NCBI GenBank assembly: GCA_963809815.1
Contig: CAWELM010000015.1
Span: forward strand, 1-64,000
Length of the DNA stretch: 64,000 bases
DNA from: CAVVJA01 sp963809815
Lineage (GTDB): Bacteria > Actinomycetota > Actinomycetes > Mycobacteriales > Jatrophihabitantaceae
Direction: 5' to 3'
Below the pieces are notes generated by a model that worked only from the letters and a program-made list of their open reading frames with translations, was not told where the DNA came from and searched no databases. This document shows, in pieces, positions 35,254 through 45,078 of this stretch (the stretch's first letter is position 1; each line of letters begins with the position of its first letter). The translations under genes and the position numbers were made by a program.

Positions 35254-35646
35254 CGTGGCGTGACGGATCCGGTCCGGTTGGGAGATCTGCCGGATGCCGG
35301 CAGGACGTTCCGAACACGCTACGCCGCACGCGCGGCATCACACCAGACGCTTGGACCCGACGAGCGAGATACCAGAAAACCGCACCCCGAAACGACCAGC
35401 TGACCGGCTGACGCTCACGGATGCGGGTTGTCAACCTGAACCCACAGATCGATGGAGCGAAGGAGCCCGCGTTGCGGACCAAGATCATGCAAGGCGAACC
35501 CGACGACCAACCTGCCGATTCCACGGCAGCTAACTCGGACGAATCCGCCGGACAATCCGACCGGGCCGCTATTGGATCCGACGCCCCGACGTGTGGTGCG
35601 GAGCCGCGGACCGCCCATTCCGACGCTCCAAGCGCAGGAGCATGAC
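35254..35646. other. Divergent intergenic region, no gene seen
   Basis: About 390 bp between the histidine kinase and the secreted hydrolase. An open frame runs through it into the hydrolase but lacks protein-like composition. The region presumably holds both promoters; no clear operator or RNA was recognised. Confidence 0.4.
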
Positions 35647-37221
35647 ATGGCCATCTCCCGGGATTCCCGCCGACTCGTCCGCTCACGGGGATCGAGTCGG
35701 CTGATCGGCGTCCTCGCCGCGACGGCCGCACTATGCGCGCTCGCCGTGCCCGCGGCTGCCCCGTCGTCCGGCGCATCCCTCGCTGTGCCGCGGCTGACTT
35801 GGCAGGATTGCGGGGACGGGTTCGAGTGCACCACCGCCCACGTGCCCCTCGACTACGACAAGCCGGCCGGCCGGGCAATAGGGATCGCGCTGATTCGCCT
35901 TGCCGCGACCGATCGGGCCCATCGGATCGGTTCGCTGTTCGTCAACCCGGGAGGGCCCGGTAACTCCGGCGTGCAATACGTCCGGGAAGCGGCTCGTACG
36001 GCCTACCCGGCAGAAGTACGCGCCAGATACGACATCGTCGGATTCGATCCGCGTGGCGTGGCGGCTAGCACTCCGGTGCGGTGCTTCGACAGCTCCGCGG
36101 AACGCGAGCAGTTCTTCGCCGACTACAACGTCTTGCCCGTCAACGAGAGTGAGCTGTCGGCCCAGGTGAACAAGGTGGCCGACTTGGCCGGTCGATGCCA
36201 AGCGCGCGTCGGGTGGCTCCTGCCGCACGTGTCGACCGCCAACGTGGCGCGCGACCTCGACGTGCTGCGCCGCGCCGTCGGCGACACAGGTCTCAACTAC
36301 GTCGGCTACTCCTACGGCACGTACCTGGGCGCGACGTACGCCAACTTGTTCCCGGGCAAGGTGCGCGCGCTCGCCCTCGACGCGAACACCGATCCATCTG
36401 CGTACCCCACTGGGCCGCGGTTATCCGTCCCATTCGTGAGAATCAACGCCCACGTCGCCGCGTCGGAAACCCTCCAACAGTTCTTCAGCCTGTGTGCTCA
36501 GGCGGGCGCGGGATGCGCATTCGCCGAGGGCGGCAATCCAGAAGAGAAGTTCGCGACCCTGGCCCACCGGCTGCTGGTCGCACCACTGACGTTGCCTGAC
36601 GGGCGGCGCGTCGGCTACGCCGAGCTGGTGGACCTCACCCTGCAGTCGCTCTACCGTGCCGCCGACTGGGCCGTCGGCGCTGCGATCTTGCAGCAGCTGT
36701 ACGAGATCACCAGCCCGACGCCTGGCAGCATGACGATGTCCGTGCCGGCGGCGGCCGCCGAGGATCTGCCGGTGGAGAATGTGCAGGAAGCGCTGTTCGC
36801 TAACGTCTGCAGCGAGACCCACAATCCCAGCGATCCGTTCGCCTATTCGGAGCTGGCGGCGCGCGCGGACCGGCGCGCCCCGTATGTGGGCGCATTCTGG
36901 ACCTACCTCACCTTGCCGTGCGCAGTGTGGCCGGCCCGGGACGCCGACCGCTACGACGGGCCATGGCGGGTCCGGCCGGCGCACCCGGCGCTCGTACTCA
37001 ACACCCGCTACGACCCGGCAACCGACCATCGCAACGCCGTCCACATGACTGACCTCCTCGCCGGAAGCCGACTGGTCACCGTCGAAGGATGGGGACACAC
37101 CGCGCGCGATACCCGGAGCGCATGCGCTGACGCGTACCTCGAGCGGTACCTCCTCGATCGGGCACTTCCTCCGCGCGGTGCTACCTGCCAACCCGGCATC
37201 GTCCCCTTTACGACCGGCTGA
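35647..37221 (+). CDS. Secreted alpha/beta hydrolase, tripeptidyl aminopeptidase-like
   Basis: A 524-residue exported serine hydrolase of the Streptomyces SlpD/tripeptidyl-aminopeptidase group. A signal peptide (Arg-rich start, hydrophobic residues about 21-38, Ala-rich cleavage region) is followed by HVPLDYDKPAG, the oxyanion motif NPGGPGNSG, nucleophile elbow GYSYGTYLG, acid in LNTRYDPATD and His in GWGHTA. The C-terminal TAP-like domain (about 420-510) fits. GCAGGAG precedes ATG 35647. It probably trims peptides outside the cell; the exact specificity is unknown. Confidence 0.9.
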   Translation: MAISRDSRRLVRSRGSSRLIGVLAATAALCALAVPAAAPSSGASLAVPRLTWQDCGDGFECTTAHVPLDYDKPAGRAIGIALIRLAATDRAHRIGSLFVNPGGPGNSGVQYVREAARTAYPAEVRARYDIVGFDPRGVAASTPVRCFDSSAEREQFFADYNVLPVNESELSAQVNKVADLAGRCQARVGWLLPHVSTANVARDLDVLRRAVGDTGLNYVGYSYGTYLGATYANLFPGKVRALALDANTDPSAYPTGPRLSVPFVRINAHVAASETLQQFFSLCAQAGAGCAFAEGGNPEEKFATLAHRLLVAPLTLPDGRRVGYAELVDLTLQSLYRAADWAVGAAILQQLYEITSPTPGSMTMSVPAAAAEDLPVENVQEALFANVCSETHNPSDPFAYSELAARADRRAPYVGAFWTYLTLPCAVWPARDADRYDGPWRVRPAHPALVLNTRYDPATDHRNAVHMTDLLAGSRLVTVEGWGHTARDTRSACADAYLERYLLDRALPPRGATCQPGIVPFTTG

Positions 37222-37313
37222 CGCCAACGCCGTGCGGTGCTTGCTGCCGATACATGCGAGGGATCGCGCGCTGTCAACGCCAGCGTTGAAGGCAATCCCA
37301 GCGGGAGAGGAGT

Positions 37314-38738
37314 CTAGGACGCGCGCACGACCGATAGACCGGACATGGTCCCGACCAGGATGTCGTGCCCGGTGATCGACGGGCTCGCGAACCGGTTCGT
37401 CTGTCCCACGTGGACCTGGGCAGTGCTCTTGCCGGTGCTCGGGTCGAGCGCGTGCAGGACGCCGCCGGATTGATCCATCACCCATACCCGTCCGCCGGCG
37501 ACGACGGGTGATCCGCTGACGTCGTTGTCGTCCACGTGCCACAGCACCTGCAACCTGCCGTCGTCGTCCACCCGTGCCGCGCGCACCCCGTCCACGCACG
37601 GGAAGTAGATGACATTGCCGTCGACCGCCGCGCCGCCGTAAGACTTGCAGAAGTTCAGCATCGACACCTGACCGCCTATGCCACCGAGACGACCCTGCCG
37701 CAGGACGTACACCGGTCCGGACTTGCCGCCGAGCACCGCCCACTTGGTACCGACCAGTGCAACCCCCTGTGAGCCCAGCCCGACGTCACCCGCATTGTTC
37801 TGGGCCCAGTCGCTCGGGGCGAACGAGTCGACGAGTGTGCCGTTCTCGTCGAGTTCGTCGACGGAGTTCGTGTGGTCGTAGTCGTCGCCCGGACCGCTCG
37901 AACCGTTCGCCGATACGACATATAGGTGACCTTGCGGGCCCACCGTCGGACCGGCGGCGTTCCACATCCCGCCCTGTTCGCGGGTCGACGGATCGTACTT
38001 AACGACATCGCCGGTGCCGTCCAGGCGGACGCCGACCACACGTCCCTTGTAGTTGCCGCAGTCGCCGGCCAGCGCACCGAACGGCGCCCATACCCGACTA
38101 CCCGTAATGGCCAGCGCGCCGCGCTGCTGCATCACCGTCGGGTCGGGGCCGGGCAGGTCGACCGACCGGTGCCATCTCACCGCACCGGTGCGCTGGTCGA
38201 TGGCGAACATCTCGTGGCGGACGTCGCCGCCGAACTCAGCAACGACGTACAAAACGCCGTTGGCCGCGATCGGGGTACTGGTGATGCCGAGCGGGTCGAT
38301 GTTGCCGCACGGGCGCTCCGATTGCGGCGATGGTTTGCCTAGAGTGCGCTTCCATATCTGGCGGTACGCACCGTCGAAGGAGTAGACGCTGTCGTTCTCG
38401 GTAGCGACGAACGTGCGGCCGTCGACGACGATCGGTGAGCCGTACACCGCGCCATCGAGCTTGAAGTCCGCCACCAGGCTCAGGGGCCCGGTCAGGGCCG
38501 GTGTGCGCGCGCCGAGACCGGCGCGGTCCGGGGTGCGGTGGTACATCGGCCAGTCGGCTGTGGCAGTGGCAGGTCCGGAACCGGTCGACACTCCCGGTGC
38601 GCTTGCCGGCTCGGAGGCAGGCGCGACCGGCGGTGAACTGCCCTGCGGCCCGGTGGCAGCCTTCGATCCAGTGCTGGTGCATCCGGCTACGGCGGCCGAA
38701 GCACACACGGCGAGACTAGCGAGGCGAACGACGCGCAT
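37314..38738 (-). CDS. PQQ-like beta-propeller lipoprotein
   Basis: A 474-residue lipoprotein with signal peptide and lipobox AVAGC (Cys19), then a Pro/Ser/Ala-rich linker to about residue 60 and a beta-propeller. Repeated blades show VDGRTFVA, ANGVLYVVAEFGG, VGPQGHLYVVSANG, AGGRVWVMDQSGG and ITGHDILVGT. No PQQ-dehydrogenase active-site residues are obvious, so it is probably a scaffold or binding protein. It is convergent with the hydrolase, with 92 bp between the stops. Confidence 0.85.
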   Translation of the reverse strand: MRVVRLASLAVCASAAVAGCTSTGSKAATGPQGSSPPVAPASEPASAPGVSTGSGPATATADWPMYHRTPDRAGLGARTPALTGPLSLVADFKLDGAVYGSPIVVDGRTFVATENDSVYSFDGAYRQIWKRTLGKPSPQSERPCGNIDPLGITSTPIAANGVLYVVAEFGGDVRHEMFAIDQRTGAVRWHRSVDLPGPDPTVMQQRGALAITGSRVWAPFGALAGDCGNYKGRVVGVRLDGTGDVVKYDPSTREQGGMWNAAGPTVGPQGHLYVVSANGSSGPGDDYDHTNSVDELDENGTLVDSFAPSDWAQNNAGDVGLGSQGVALVGTKWAVLGGKSGPVYVLRQGRLGGIGGQVSMLNFCKSYGGAAVDGNVIYFPCVDGVRAARVDDDGRLQVLWHVDDNDVSGSPVVAGGRVWVMDQSGGVLHALDPSTGKSTAQVHVGQTNRFASPSITGHDILVGTMSGLSVVRAS

Positions 38739-38759
38739 GGCGTCCAGTGTCGCCTCGAT

Positions 38760-38870
38760 TCAGAACGCTAGACGCGTGGGCCCGGATGGGCCTGCTGGCC
38801 GGGGACTCTTCCAGCCGAAGGATCGAGGCCATCCTGTCGAGCAGCGGGCCGCCACGAGCAGGACGGCCAT
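38760..38870 (-). pseudogene. N-terminal remnant of a gene divergent from the FCD regulator
   Basis: AAAGGAG at proper distance precedes ATG 38870 on the minus strand, but the frame stops after about 36 codons. A second frame from inside it reads DRMASILRLEESPASRP, more protein-like. A good ribosome-binding site with a rapidly lost frame suggests the start of a broken gene. Its position just beyond the FCD operator suggests it belonged to the same regulon. The family is not recognisable. Confidence 0.35.
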
Positions 38871-38914
38871 GCGCGAAACTCCTTTCCGATGGAAGTAGCT
38901 AGGCGTGCTGACGT

Positions 38915-38950
38915 TTGAAAACTATGAGATTATAGGTAATAATACAAGTG
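38915..38950. promoter_or_regulatory. Promoter and probable FCD/GntR operator before the regulator
   Basis: An AT-rich island in high-GC DNA: TTGAAA (38915-38920) as -35, then the palindrome ATTATAGGTAAT with a TAATAAT -10 region. The 30 bases 38921-38950 share 25 positions with 42703-42732 upstream of the broken permease. It lies 34 bp before the regulator GTG. The shared site strongly suggests the regulator binds both. Confidence 0.75.
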
Positions 38951-38983
38951 ACGTGACGCGATGTCAGCGCAGAAGGGACGCCA

Positions 38984-39730
38984 GTGTGTGCCCAGCCCAG
39001 TGACGCGCGCGAGGCTGTGTTCTCGCCACTCGACCGGGCCGGCCGCGTGGACGCAGTCGTTGATCGGCTTACCCGGGTGATCGACTTGGGACTCATCGGC
39101 GACGGCGAGCAGCTACCGCCCGAGACCGAGCTGGCCGCCCAGCTGGGCGTCTCGACGGTCACCCTGCGCGAAGGCCTGGCGGTACTCCGCCAGCAAGGCT
39201 TGCTCGAAACCCGCCGGGGACGTACTGGCGGAAGCTTCGTGCGAGCCCGCCCGCGGTCCATCGCCTCGCGCGTGCGCAGCCGATTGGCCGCGATGAGCAC
39301 TCACGAACTGCGCGACGTCGGTGACCTCCATGTCGCCATCGCCGGGGCCACAGCTCGGCTGGCCGCCGAGCGAGCCGGAGCGGATCAGATCGAACGGATC
39401 GGCAGGCTGGTCAAGGAGCTGGCCTCGGCCGAGGGGATCGGCGCCCGGCACCGAGCGGACGCGAGGTTCCACATCGAGGTTGCCGCGGCCGCTCAATCGG
39501 TACGGCTGACCAAGGTCGAGACCGAACTTCAGACCGAAGTCGGCGACCTGCTCTGGCTACCGTTGCTCGACGAATCGGCGTACCACCAGACAGCGGTCAA
39601 CCAGCACGAGCTGATTGCCACCGCGATCCGGCGTCGCTATGCGGATGCGGCTTGGAGCCGGGCCGAGGAGCATGCTCGGGGCGAGATAGCGCGACTGATT
39701 GAGCTGCACCTGCATCTGACTGAGGGGTGA
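38984..39730 (+). CDS. FadR/FCD subfamily GntR transcriptional regulator
   Basis: A 248-residue protein. The N-terminal winged helix (residues 20-85) has GEQLPPETELAAQLGVSTVT and GLLETRRGRTGGSFV. The C-terminal all-helical FCD domain has metal/ligand residues in DLHVAIAG, ARFHIEVA and NQHELIATAI. The start is GTG 38984 with GAAGGGA upstream. Duplicate operators suggest autoregulation and control of the permease and possibly the amine-oxidase cluster. The effector is likely an amine-derived acid; this is inference. Confidence 0.9.
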   Translation: MCAQPSDAREAVFSPLDRAGRVDAVVDRLTRVIDLGLIGDGEQLPPETELAAQLGVSTVTLREGLAVLRQQGLLETRRGRTGGSFVRARPRSIASRVRSRLAAMSTHELRDVGDLHVAIAGATARLAAERAGADQIERIGRLVKELASAEGIGARHRADARFHIEVAAAAQSVRLTKVETELQTEVGDLLWLPLLDESAYHQTAVNQHELIATAIRRRYADAAWSRAEEHARGEIARLIELHLHLTEG

Positions 39731-40293
39731 GCGGGCCGCGATCAGCTTCTAGCGCTGCCACTTCGTCATCGCTGTGGGCCGAGCCGAGATGCTCGATCTG
39801 CCGCGACCCCCGCCGTGAAGACCACACGACCTGGACCGCCGTCGCCCCGGAGGTCGTCCGAACGGTCCGCACATACGCCACCGCGGCAGGTTACGGCCAT
39901 CGGCTAGTGCGCACATTCAGCCCCGGCAGACCCCTACAGGACAGCAAACACGGGAGCCCACTGTGGCCGGCGCAGATCTGTGGGCCACCCGTTTGGAGGC
40001 GGCGGCGCGCCGGTTCATGCGAGGCCTGGGCCGGAACGTCGTCCTGGTCAACAGTGACGATCGGGTCCTGGCCTCGAGGTCGCCGCGACTGGTCATGGGT
40101 GCGCTGGTGCGCGAAACCGAAGGTATGACGCGATACCCGTGCCCCGGCCTGCCGTGGTCGATGGTCGCGCTGCGCGGATGCACCGAATCAAGATCAATTC
40201 GACGGGGTCGGCGAAAGGGTCAGGTTGATGTTCTCGGTGGGCTGATTGCGGCGTTTCAAATGTCGTCATACGTGATCTTCTCCAGCCCATCGC
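39731..40293 (+). pseudogene. Non-coding stretch with a truncated gene remnant
   Basis: No complete gene. From GTG 39963 a frame starts protein-like (ATRLEAAARRFMRGLGRNVV, LVNSDDRVLAS) and degrades after about 60 residues, before the HNH element. It may be the N-terminus of a regulator or sensor cut off by insertion of the downstream element. The family is not recognised. Confidence 0.3.
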
Positions 40294-41704
40294 CTAAAGC
40301 CTTGGAGGTGATGCCGTTGTATACGCAATGTCGCCGACAGTGCCGTGGGAGCTGGTGGCGGTTTCGGCAGCGGTGGTTCGGTGCGTGCTGAGGTGGACGG
40401 GGATGTGGTGGGTGGTGTTTCGGCGTGGGGTTTGGGTGGAGTCGATCCAGCGGGGTGGTCGCCAGTGCGGGACGCCTTCGGTCATCTGGCAGGTCCAGCC
40501 GCGTTTGCGGTGCTCGCGGTGGTGAAATCCGCAGACGAGAGTGAGATTTTCCAGGTCGGTGCGGCCACCGTCGACCCACGGGGTGATGTGGTGGGTTTCG
40601 CACCAATCCGGGGGCCGGTCACAGCCCGGGAAACTACAGCCGCCGTCGCGGGCGGCGAGGGCGCGGCGTTGCCCGGGGCTGGCGGTGCGCCGGGTTAGCC
40701 CGTAGCCGAGCACCCCGCCGGCGTCACTGAGGACGACGGGCACGATGTCGGCTTCGGCGGCGATCCGCAGCGCCTGCGGCACGCTGATGACGCCGCCGTG
40801 CGCGGTGGTGGCCAGGCCGGTGCGGGCCTCCAGCTGCTCCAGGGTCATCGTGATGAGCACGGTGGCGGGGGCGCCGCCGGCGTCGGGCAGCGTGCCGGCT
40901 CGCAGCAGCCGCTGCCCGGCATCCAGCAGCGCGTCATGCCGCCGCTGCCCAGCGCTGCGCCGATCCGGCTCCCCGTCGCCGGTGTCAGGGACGGGGCGGG
41001 CAAGGGTGGAAAGGATGGTCTGCCACACCGCGGTCGCCTCACCGGTCAGCTGCGCCTGCAGCCGGCCCGACCCGTCCGGCAGGGCGGTGAGCGACGGCGT
41101 CCCGCCGCCGGTCGTGGTCGCGTTCGCAGGCGAGGACCCCGTCCGGGTCCAGGCAGGCCCGCACCGTCCGGGCCAGCACCGCCAGCTGATCCGGATTCAG
41201 CATCCGGGCGTGCTCAATCAACATCGTCTCGACCGCCTCGGCCTGCACCAGAGCGGCGTCGGGCAGGCTGTCAACAGTCCGGCAGATCAGTGCCGCCTGC
41301 CGGGTGCAGACGGTTCCCGCCGCCACTGCCGCAGCGACCTTCGGGAACCGGGCCGGCAACAGCGGCCCGGACATCGCCCGGCGCGGGGCAAGGTCCGAGG
41401 CCACCCGGACCCGCTGGGCCGCCTCCCGCCGTCCGATCCTCAGCCGCTCCGACAGCAACACCGGCGTGGACGTGTACCCCAGCTCGGCCGCCACCCCACG
41501 CGTATCCACCTCGGCGATCAAAGCGTGCGTGACCGCCGCTCGCTGCCGGGTATCGATCTCCAACGCGGCCACCAGCTCCAGCAACTCGTCACCGGACAGT
41601 GCGGCCATGTCGACAGAGGCGAGCGCCTGCCGCGCGGCGGCAAGATGACCGAGCGCGGTCACCACCTGCGACGAAGCCTGAAGCTCGAACATAGGTTCGA
41701 TCAT
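40294..41704 (-). pseudogene. DUF222/HNH endonuclease (13E12-type) gene with frameshift
   Basis: The N-terminal DUF222 half (from ATG 41704: FELQASSQVVTALGHLAAA, then LRIGRREAAQRVRVASDL) is in one frame to about 41105. The expected continuation (TALPDGSGRLQAQLTGEAT) and the C-terminal HNH half are in another frame to 40294. The HNH module is intact: CSFPGCDRPPDWCETHHI, then DLENLTLVCGFHHREHR. One frameshift near 41100 splits the gene; a sequencing indel cannot be excluded. These multicopy proteins are frequent in actinobacterial genomes and their role is unclear. Confidence 0.85.
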
Positions 41705-41853
41705 ACCGCATGAACCGCACAGGTTGCTCGAGAATCCACAGCAATGATTGGGTATTCCGCGTCAGACTGTCCCGTTCGCGGATTGCCGTCGGGCAGCAAT
41801 CACCCGGCAAGGTCGCGTCACGCCAAATACGCCTCCGCACCATGGAAACGTCA

Positions 41854-41890
41854 AGCAGCCGGATCACGAATGAATCGTGATCCGGCTGCT
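41854..41890 (-). terminator. 16-bp perfect hairpin after the permease remnant
   Basis: AGCAGCCGGATCACGA (41854-41869) pairs perfectly with TCGTGATCCGGCTGCT (41875-41890) around a 5-nt loop. It lies 23 bp beyond the stop of the minus-strand permease remnant, and on that strand it is followed by GACG rather than a T tract. It is the strongest hairpin in the window. 41705-41853 holds no gene. Confidence 0.8.
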
Positions 41891-41912
41891 GCCCCCTTGG
41901 TGGCGCTGGCTA

Positions 41913-42636
41913 CTAGGCAGTGGCCAGCGCGGGTACCGGCATAGGCGCCGGTACGGCTGCGGGTGCCGGAGTGGGTGCCGGCACGGGGGTTGGGGTTGGC
42001 TCGGCAGCGTCGCCCTCGTGCAGGTCGACGTCCGTGACACGTCGGCCAGTGATGCGGCCGAGGACGTAGACGTAAACCAGGCCAAGGCCGGTCCAGACCA
42101 TTCCGGCGATCAGCGCGTCCTTGTGCAGGAAGCTCCACAGCACGCCGGTGAGGGTCATTCCGATCAGCGGGAGGGCAATGTTGCGGGTGAGGTGCTTGAA
42201 GGTGCGGTACTCCCGGCGCCGTACTGCGAAGTAGGCGATCACCGACAGGTTGACGAAGGTGAAGGCGACCAGGGCACCGAAGTTGATCATCGAGGAGATC
42301 AGCTCCAGGCTAGGCGTGATCGCCAGCAGCGAGACGACGCCCACGGCGATGGTGGCGTACACCGGAGTGTGCCGCCGCGGGTGCACATAGCCAAGCCGCT
42401 TCGGCAGCACCATTGCGACCCAACGGACGTGACACCTTCGCCATCCGCCCGTAGCTAACGGCGGTGAACAGCATGACCACCGAGAGCGACGAGGTAGGCC
42501 AACGGCACCACGCCGTTCGTCTCTTTGGTGACGATGCCGAACGTGTCGAACAGGACGGTGGGGGTCATGTAGCCAAGGCCGAGCCCGACGATGGCCACAG
42601 GCCGAGGGACCGCTTGAGTCCTCCTCGCGCGGTCAT
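41913..42636 (-). pseudogene. APC amino-acid permease, internally deleted and frameshifted
   Basis: AAAGGAG precedes ATG 42636. The N-terminus is recoverable across frames (VAIVGLGLGYMTPTVLFDTF, GIVTKETNGVVPLAYLVAL, VVMLFTAVSYGRMAKVSR), covering helices 1-2. The reading then jumps directly into the C-terminal part (AMVLPKRLGYVHPRRHTPVY) with about five helices and an Ala/Pro-rich tail ending at 41913. The middle, roughly six helices, is missing and two further frameshifts occur near the N-terminus. The transporter is dead, although its promoter site and terminator are intact. Confidence 0.85.
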
Positions 42637-42702
42637 GGGATTACTCCTTTGTGAAGGGCGGGGGGTGACGCCGCGCAGGCGGCTGACGAGCCGTAGCTAT
42701 AA

Positions 42703-42732
42703 GGTATGACATTATAGGTAATAGCACAAGTG
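42703..42732. promoter_or_regulatory. Second FCD/GntR operator, upstream of the broken permease
   Basis: GGTATGACATTATAGGTAAT followed by AGCACAAGTG matches 25 of 30 bases at 38921-38950. The palindromic core ATTATAGGTAAT is identical. It lies 67 bp upstream of the permease ATG (minus strand) and 415 bp upstream of the amine-oxidase gene (plus strand), so it could serve either. Confidence 0.75.
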
Positions 42733-43146
42733 TGGGCTCGCTCACGATGCCTGCGGCACGGCCGCCTTTGAGCGAATCATGTTGGCAAACCCGGCAAAAT
42801 CGCGGTGCGGGTGACGTACGGACCGGGCGTGAGAATCGCGGCACGATGCCTAGGGACCGAGCAGGGCGCGGCTTTCGGGCGCTGTCATGGTTGCCACGTG
42901 ATGATCTCGGACTGGTGGGCCTGGAGCGACGATTAGTCCAGGATCACCACCAGTTGATCTTGATCTCTTGCGACCTCGTTTGCTGTACCTCGTGTGCCCG
43001 CGCTGGCAGGATGCGATCATGGCTGGCCTCGCCGAGAGACATCCAACCCGACGCTCTGCGAGTGGTAGTCGACTGCAACCGCGCCGGAGACCGCGAGGCA
43101 GGATGTGGTGCGAGATTCCCCGGACCTGGCTGGAGGGAGCACTGCC
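42733..43146. other. Gene-free region before copper amine oxidase
   Basis: About 410 bp with no convincing coding sequence on either strand. It contains GATCACCACCAGTTGATC near 42942-42959, similar to hairpin sequences found after other genes in this window. It may hold the amine-oxidase promoter or remnants of the damaged permease locus. Confidence 0.35.
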
Positions 43147-45078
43147 ATGAGCGCGCATCCCCTCGACCCGCTTTCGACTGAAGAATTCCGCCAAGCGGCA
43201 GCGATCCTTCGGCGCGATCAGGGCGTCGGTGACCGTTGGCGCCTTGCCTCGATCGAGTTGCGGGAGCCGTCCAAGCAAACGGTGCGGGAGTTCGAGCCCG
43301 GCGAGCCGATCATCCGCGAAGCGCTTGTCGTCTGCTGGAACCGAGACGACGGTCAGGCGTTCAAGGCGGTCGTGTCACTGACCGAAGACCGCGTACTCAG
43401 CTGGGAGCCTCAGCCCGGCGAGCAACCGAATCTCACCGTCGACGAGTGGCACGAAGCCGACCATGCTCTGCGGGAAGACCCACGTGTGATCGAGGCGCTG
43501 GCCCGTCGCGGGATCACCGACGTGTCACTGACGTTCCTCGACACCTGGGGCTATCGCGGCGCGCTGATACCGGCGAAGTACCAGGGACGCCGGATCGGGT
43601 GGGTCGACGCATGGCATCGGGAGACGGCCGAGGGCAATCCGTATGCACACCCGGTCAACGGGCTGCATTTCGTCGTTGACCTCAACAGCATGAAACTGCT
43701 CGAGGTCGAGGACTCCTTCGTCGTGGACCCCCCGCCGGTGATGGGTGAGTACATACCGCACTTGGTTCCGGGGCAGCAAGTGCGCGACGACCTCAAACCG
43801 CTCGAGATAGTGCAGCCGGAAGGAGTGTCCTTCGCACTCGACGGCTACCTCCTCCGTTGGCAGAAATGGTCGATGCGGCTTGGCTTCAACTACCGCGAAG
43901 GCCCTACCATCCACTGCGTCGGCTACGAGGACCGCGGCCGGGTGCGCCCGATCGCCCATCGGCTCTCGTTCGCCGAGATGGTCGTTCCCTATCGAGATCC
44001 GAGCGTCGATCACTACCGGCGCACGGCCTATGACGTCGGTGAGTGGGGCCTCGGCTTCATGACGACGTCGCTGGAACTCGGCTGCGACTGTCTTGGCGAG
44101 ATCGTCTACGTCGATGCCGAGCTGCACGACTCGCGGGGCGAGCCCTTCACGATTCACAACGCGATCTGCATCCACGAGGAGGACAACGCGGTTCTCTGGA
44201 AGCACATCGATGTGCCCGCGGAGCGGGCGGAGGTCCGCCGGGCCCGTCGCCTGGTCGTGTCCGCGCACCTCACCGTCGCGAACTACGAGTACCTCGTCTA
44301 CTGGCGCTTCTACCAGGACGGCAGTATCGAGTGCGAGGTGCGGGCCAGCGGGATCATGGTCGCGACGCATTTCGCTGATGAAGAACCGCCGCCGTACGGC
44401 ACACTCATCGACCACCGGACATACGCTCCGTTCCACCAGCATTTCATCGTTGCCCGTCTCGATATGGACGTAGACGGCGAGAACAACACGGTGATCATGT
44501 CCGAGTCGGAACCGCTCCCGACCGGGCCGGACAACCCGCACGGGCTGGCCATGGTGCAACGGAACGTGCCACTGCGGACCGAAGCGGAGGGCAAGCAGGA
44601 CTACTCGTGGGCCACCCAGCGCACCTGGAAGGTAGAGAACCCGAACCGTCGGAACGCGCTGGGGACATCGGTGGCATACAAGCTGGTCCCGACCGGTGCG
44701 ATTCCCGCGCTGATGGACGAAGGCTCCCCGGTCTTCCAGGTCGCACAGGTCATCGGCCACACGCTGTGGGTGACACCCTACGAGCGCGACGAGCGATGGC
44801 CGTGCGGCGAGTTCGTGAACCAGAATCGGACGGACAACGGCCTACCGCGATGGACGGCGGCGAATCGGCCGATTGAGAACACCGATGTCGTGCTGTGGTA
44901 TGTCTTCGGGATCCACCACATCACGCGGGTGGAGGACTGGCCGATCATGCCGGTGGACACGGTGTCGTTCTGGCTCAAGCCGTTCGGCTTCTTCGACCGG
45001 AACCCCGCGCTCGACGTGGCTCCCAGCCCGCCCGCCGCGTGCCAGCAAGACCATCACGTGACCGGCGGCATCGGCTAG
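43147..45078 (+). CDS. Copper-containing primary-amine oxidase
   Basis: A 643-residue TPQ enzyme oxidising primary amines to aldehydes with release of ammonia and hydrogen peroxide. N2/N3 domains come first, then the catalytic barrel. The catalytic base Asp is in RRTAYDVGEWGLG. The TPQ precursor Tyr is in TVANYEYLVYW. Copper His residues are HQH in FHQHFIVARLD and a third in FGIHHITR. No signal peptide is seen, so it is probably cytosolic. ATG 43147 was chosen over GTG 43105 as the natural family N-terminus. Its aldehyde product would feed the nearby dehydrogenases. It overlaps the convergent small-protein gene by 4 bp. Confidence 0.94.
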   Translation: MSAHPLDPLSTEEFRQAAAILRRDQGVGDRWRLASIELREPSKQTVREFEPGEPIIREALVVCWNRDDGQAFKAVVSLTEDRVLSWEPQPGEQPNLTVDEWHEADHALREDPRVIEALARRGITDVSLTFLDTWGYRGALIPAKYQGRRIGWVDAWHRETAEGNPYAHPVNGLHFVVDLNSMKLLEVEDSFVVDPPPVMGEYIPHLVPGQQVRDDLKPLEIVQPEGVSFALDGYLLRWQKWSMRLGFNYREGPTIHCVGYEDRGRVRPIAHRLSFAEMVVPYRDPSVDHYRRTAYDVGEWGLGFMTTSLELGCDCLGEIVYVDAELHDSRGEPFTIHNAICIHEEDNAVLWKHIDVPAERAEVRRARRLVVSAHLTVANYEYLVYWRFYQDGSIECEVRASGIMVATHFADEEPPPYGTLIDHRTYAPFHQHFIVARLDMDVDGENNTVIMSESEPLPTGPDNPHGLAMVQRNVPLRTEAEGKQDYSWATQRTWKVENPNRRNALGTSVAYKLVPTGAIPALMDEGSPVFQVAQVIGHTLWVTPYERDERWPCGEFVNQNRTDNGLPRWTAANRPIENTDVVLWYVFGIHHITRVEDWPIMPVDTVSFWLKPFGFFDRNPALDVAPSPPAACQQDHHVTGGIG

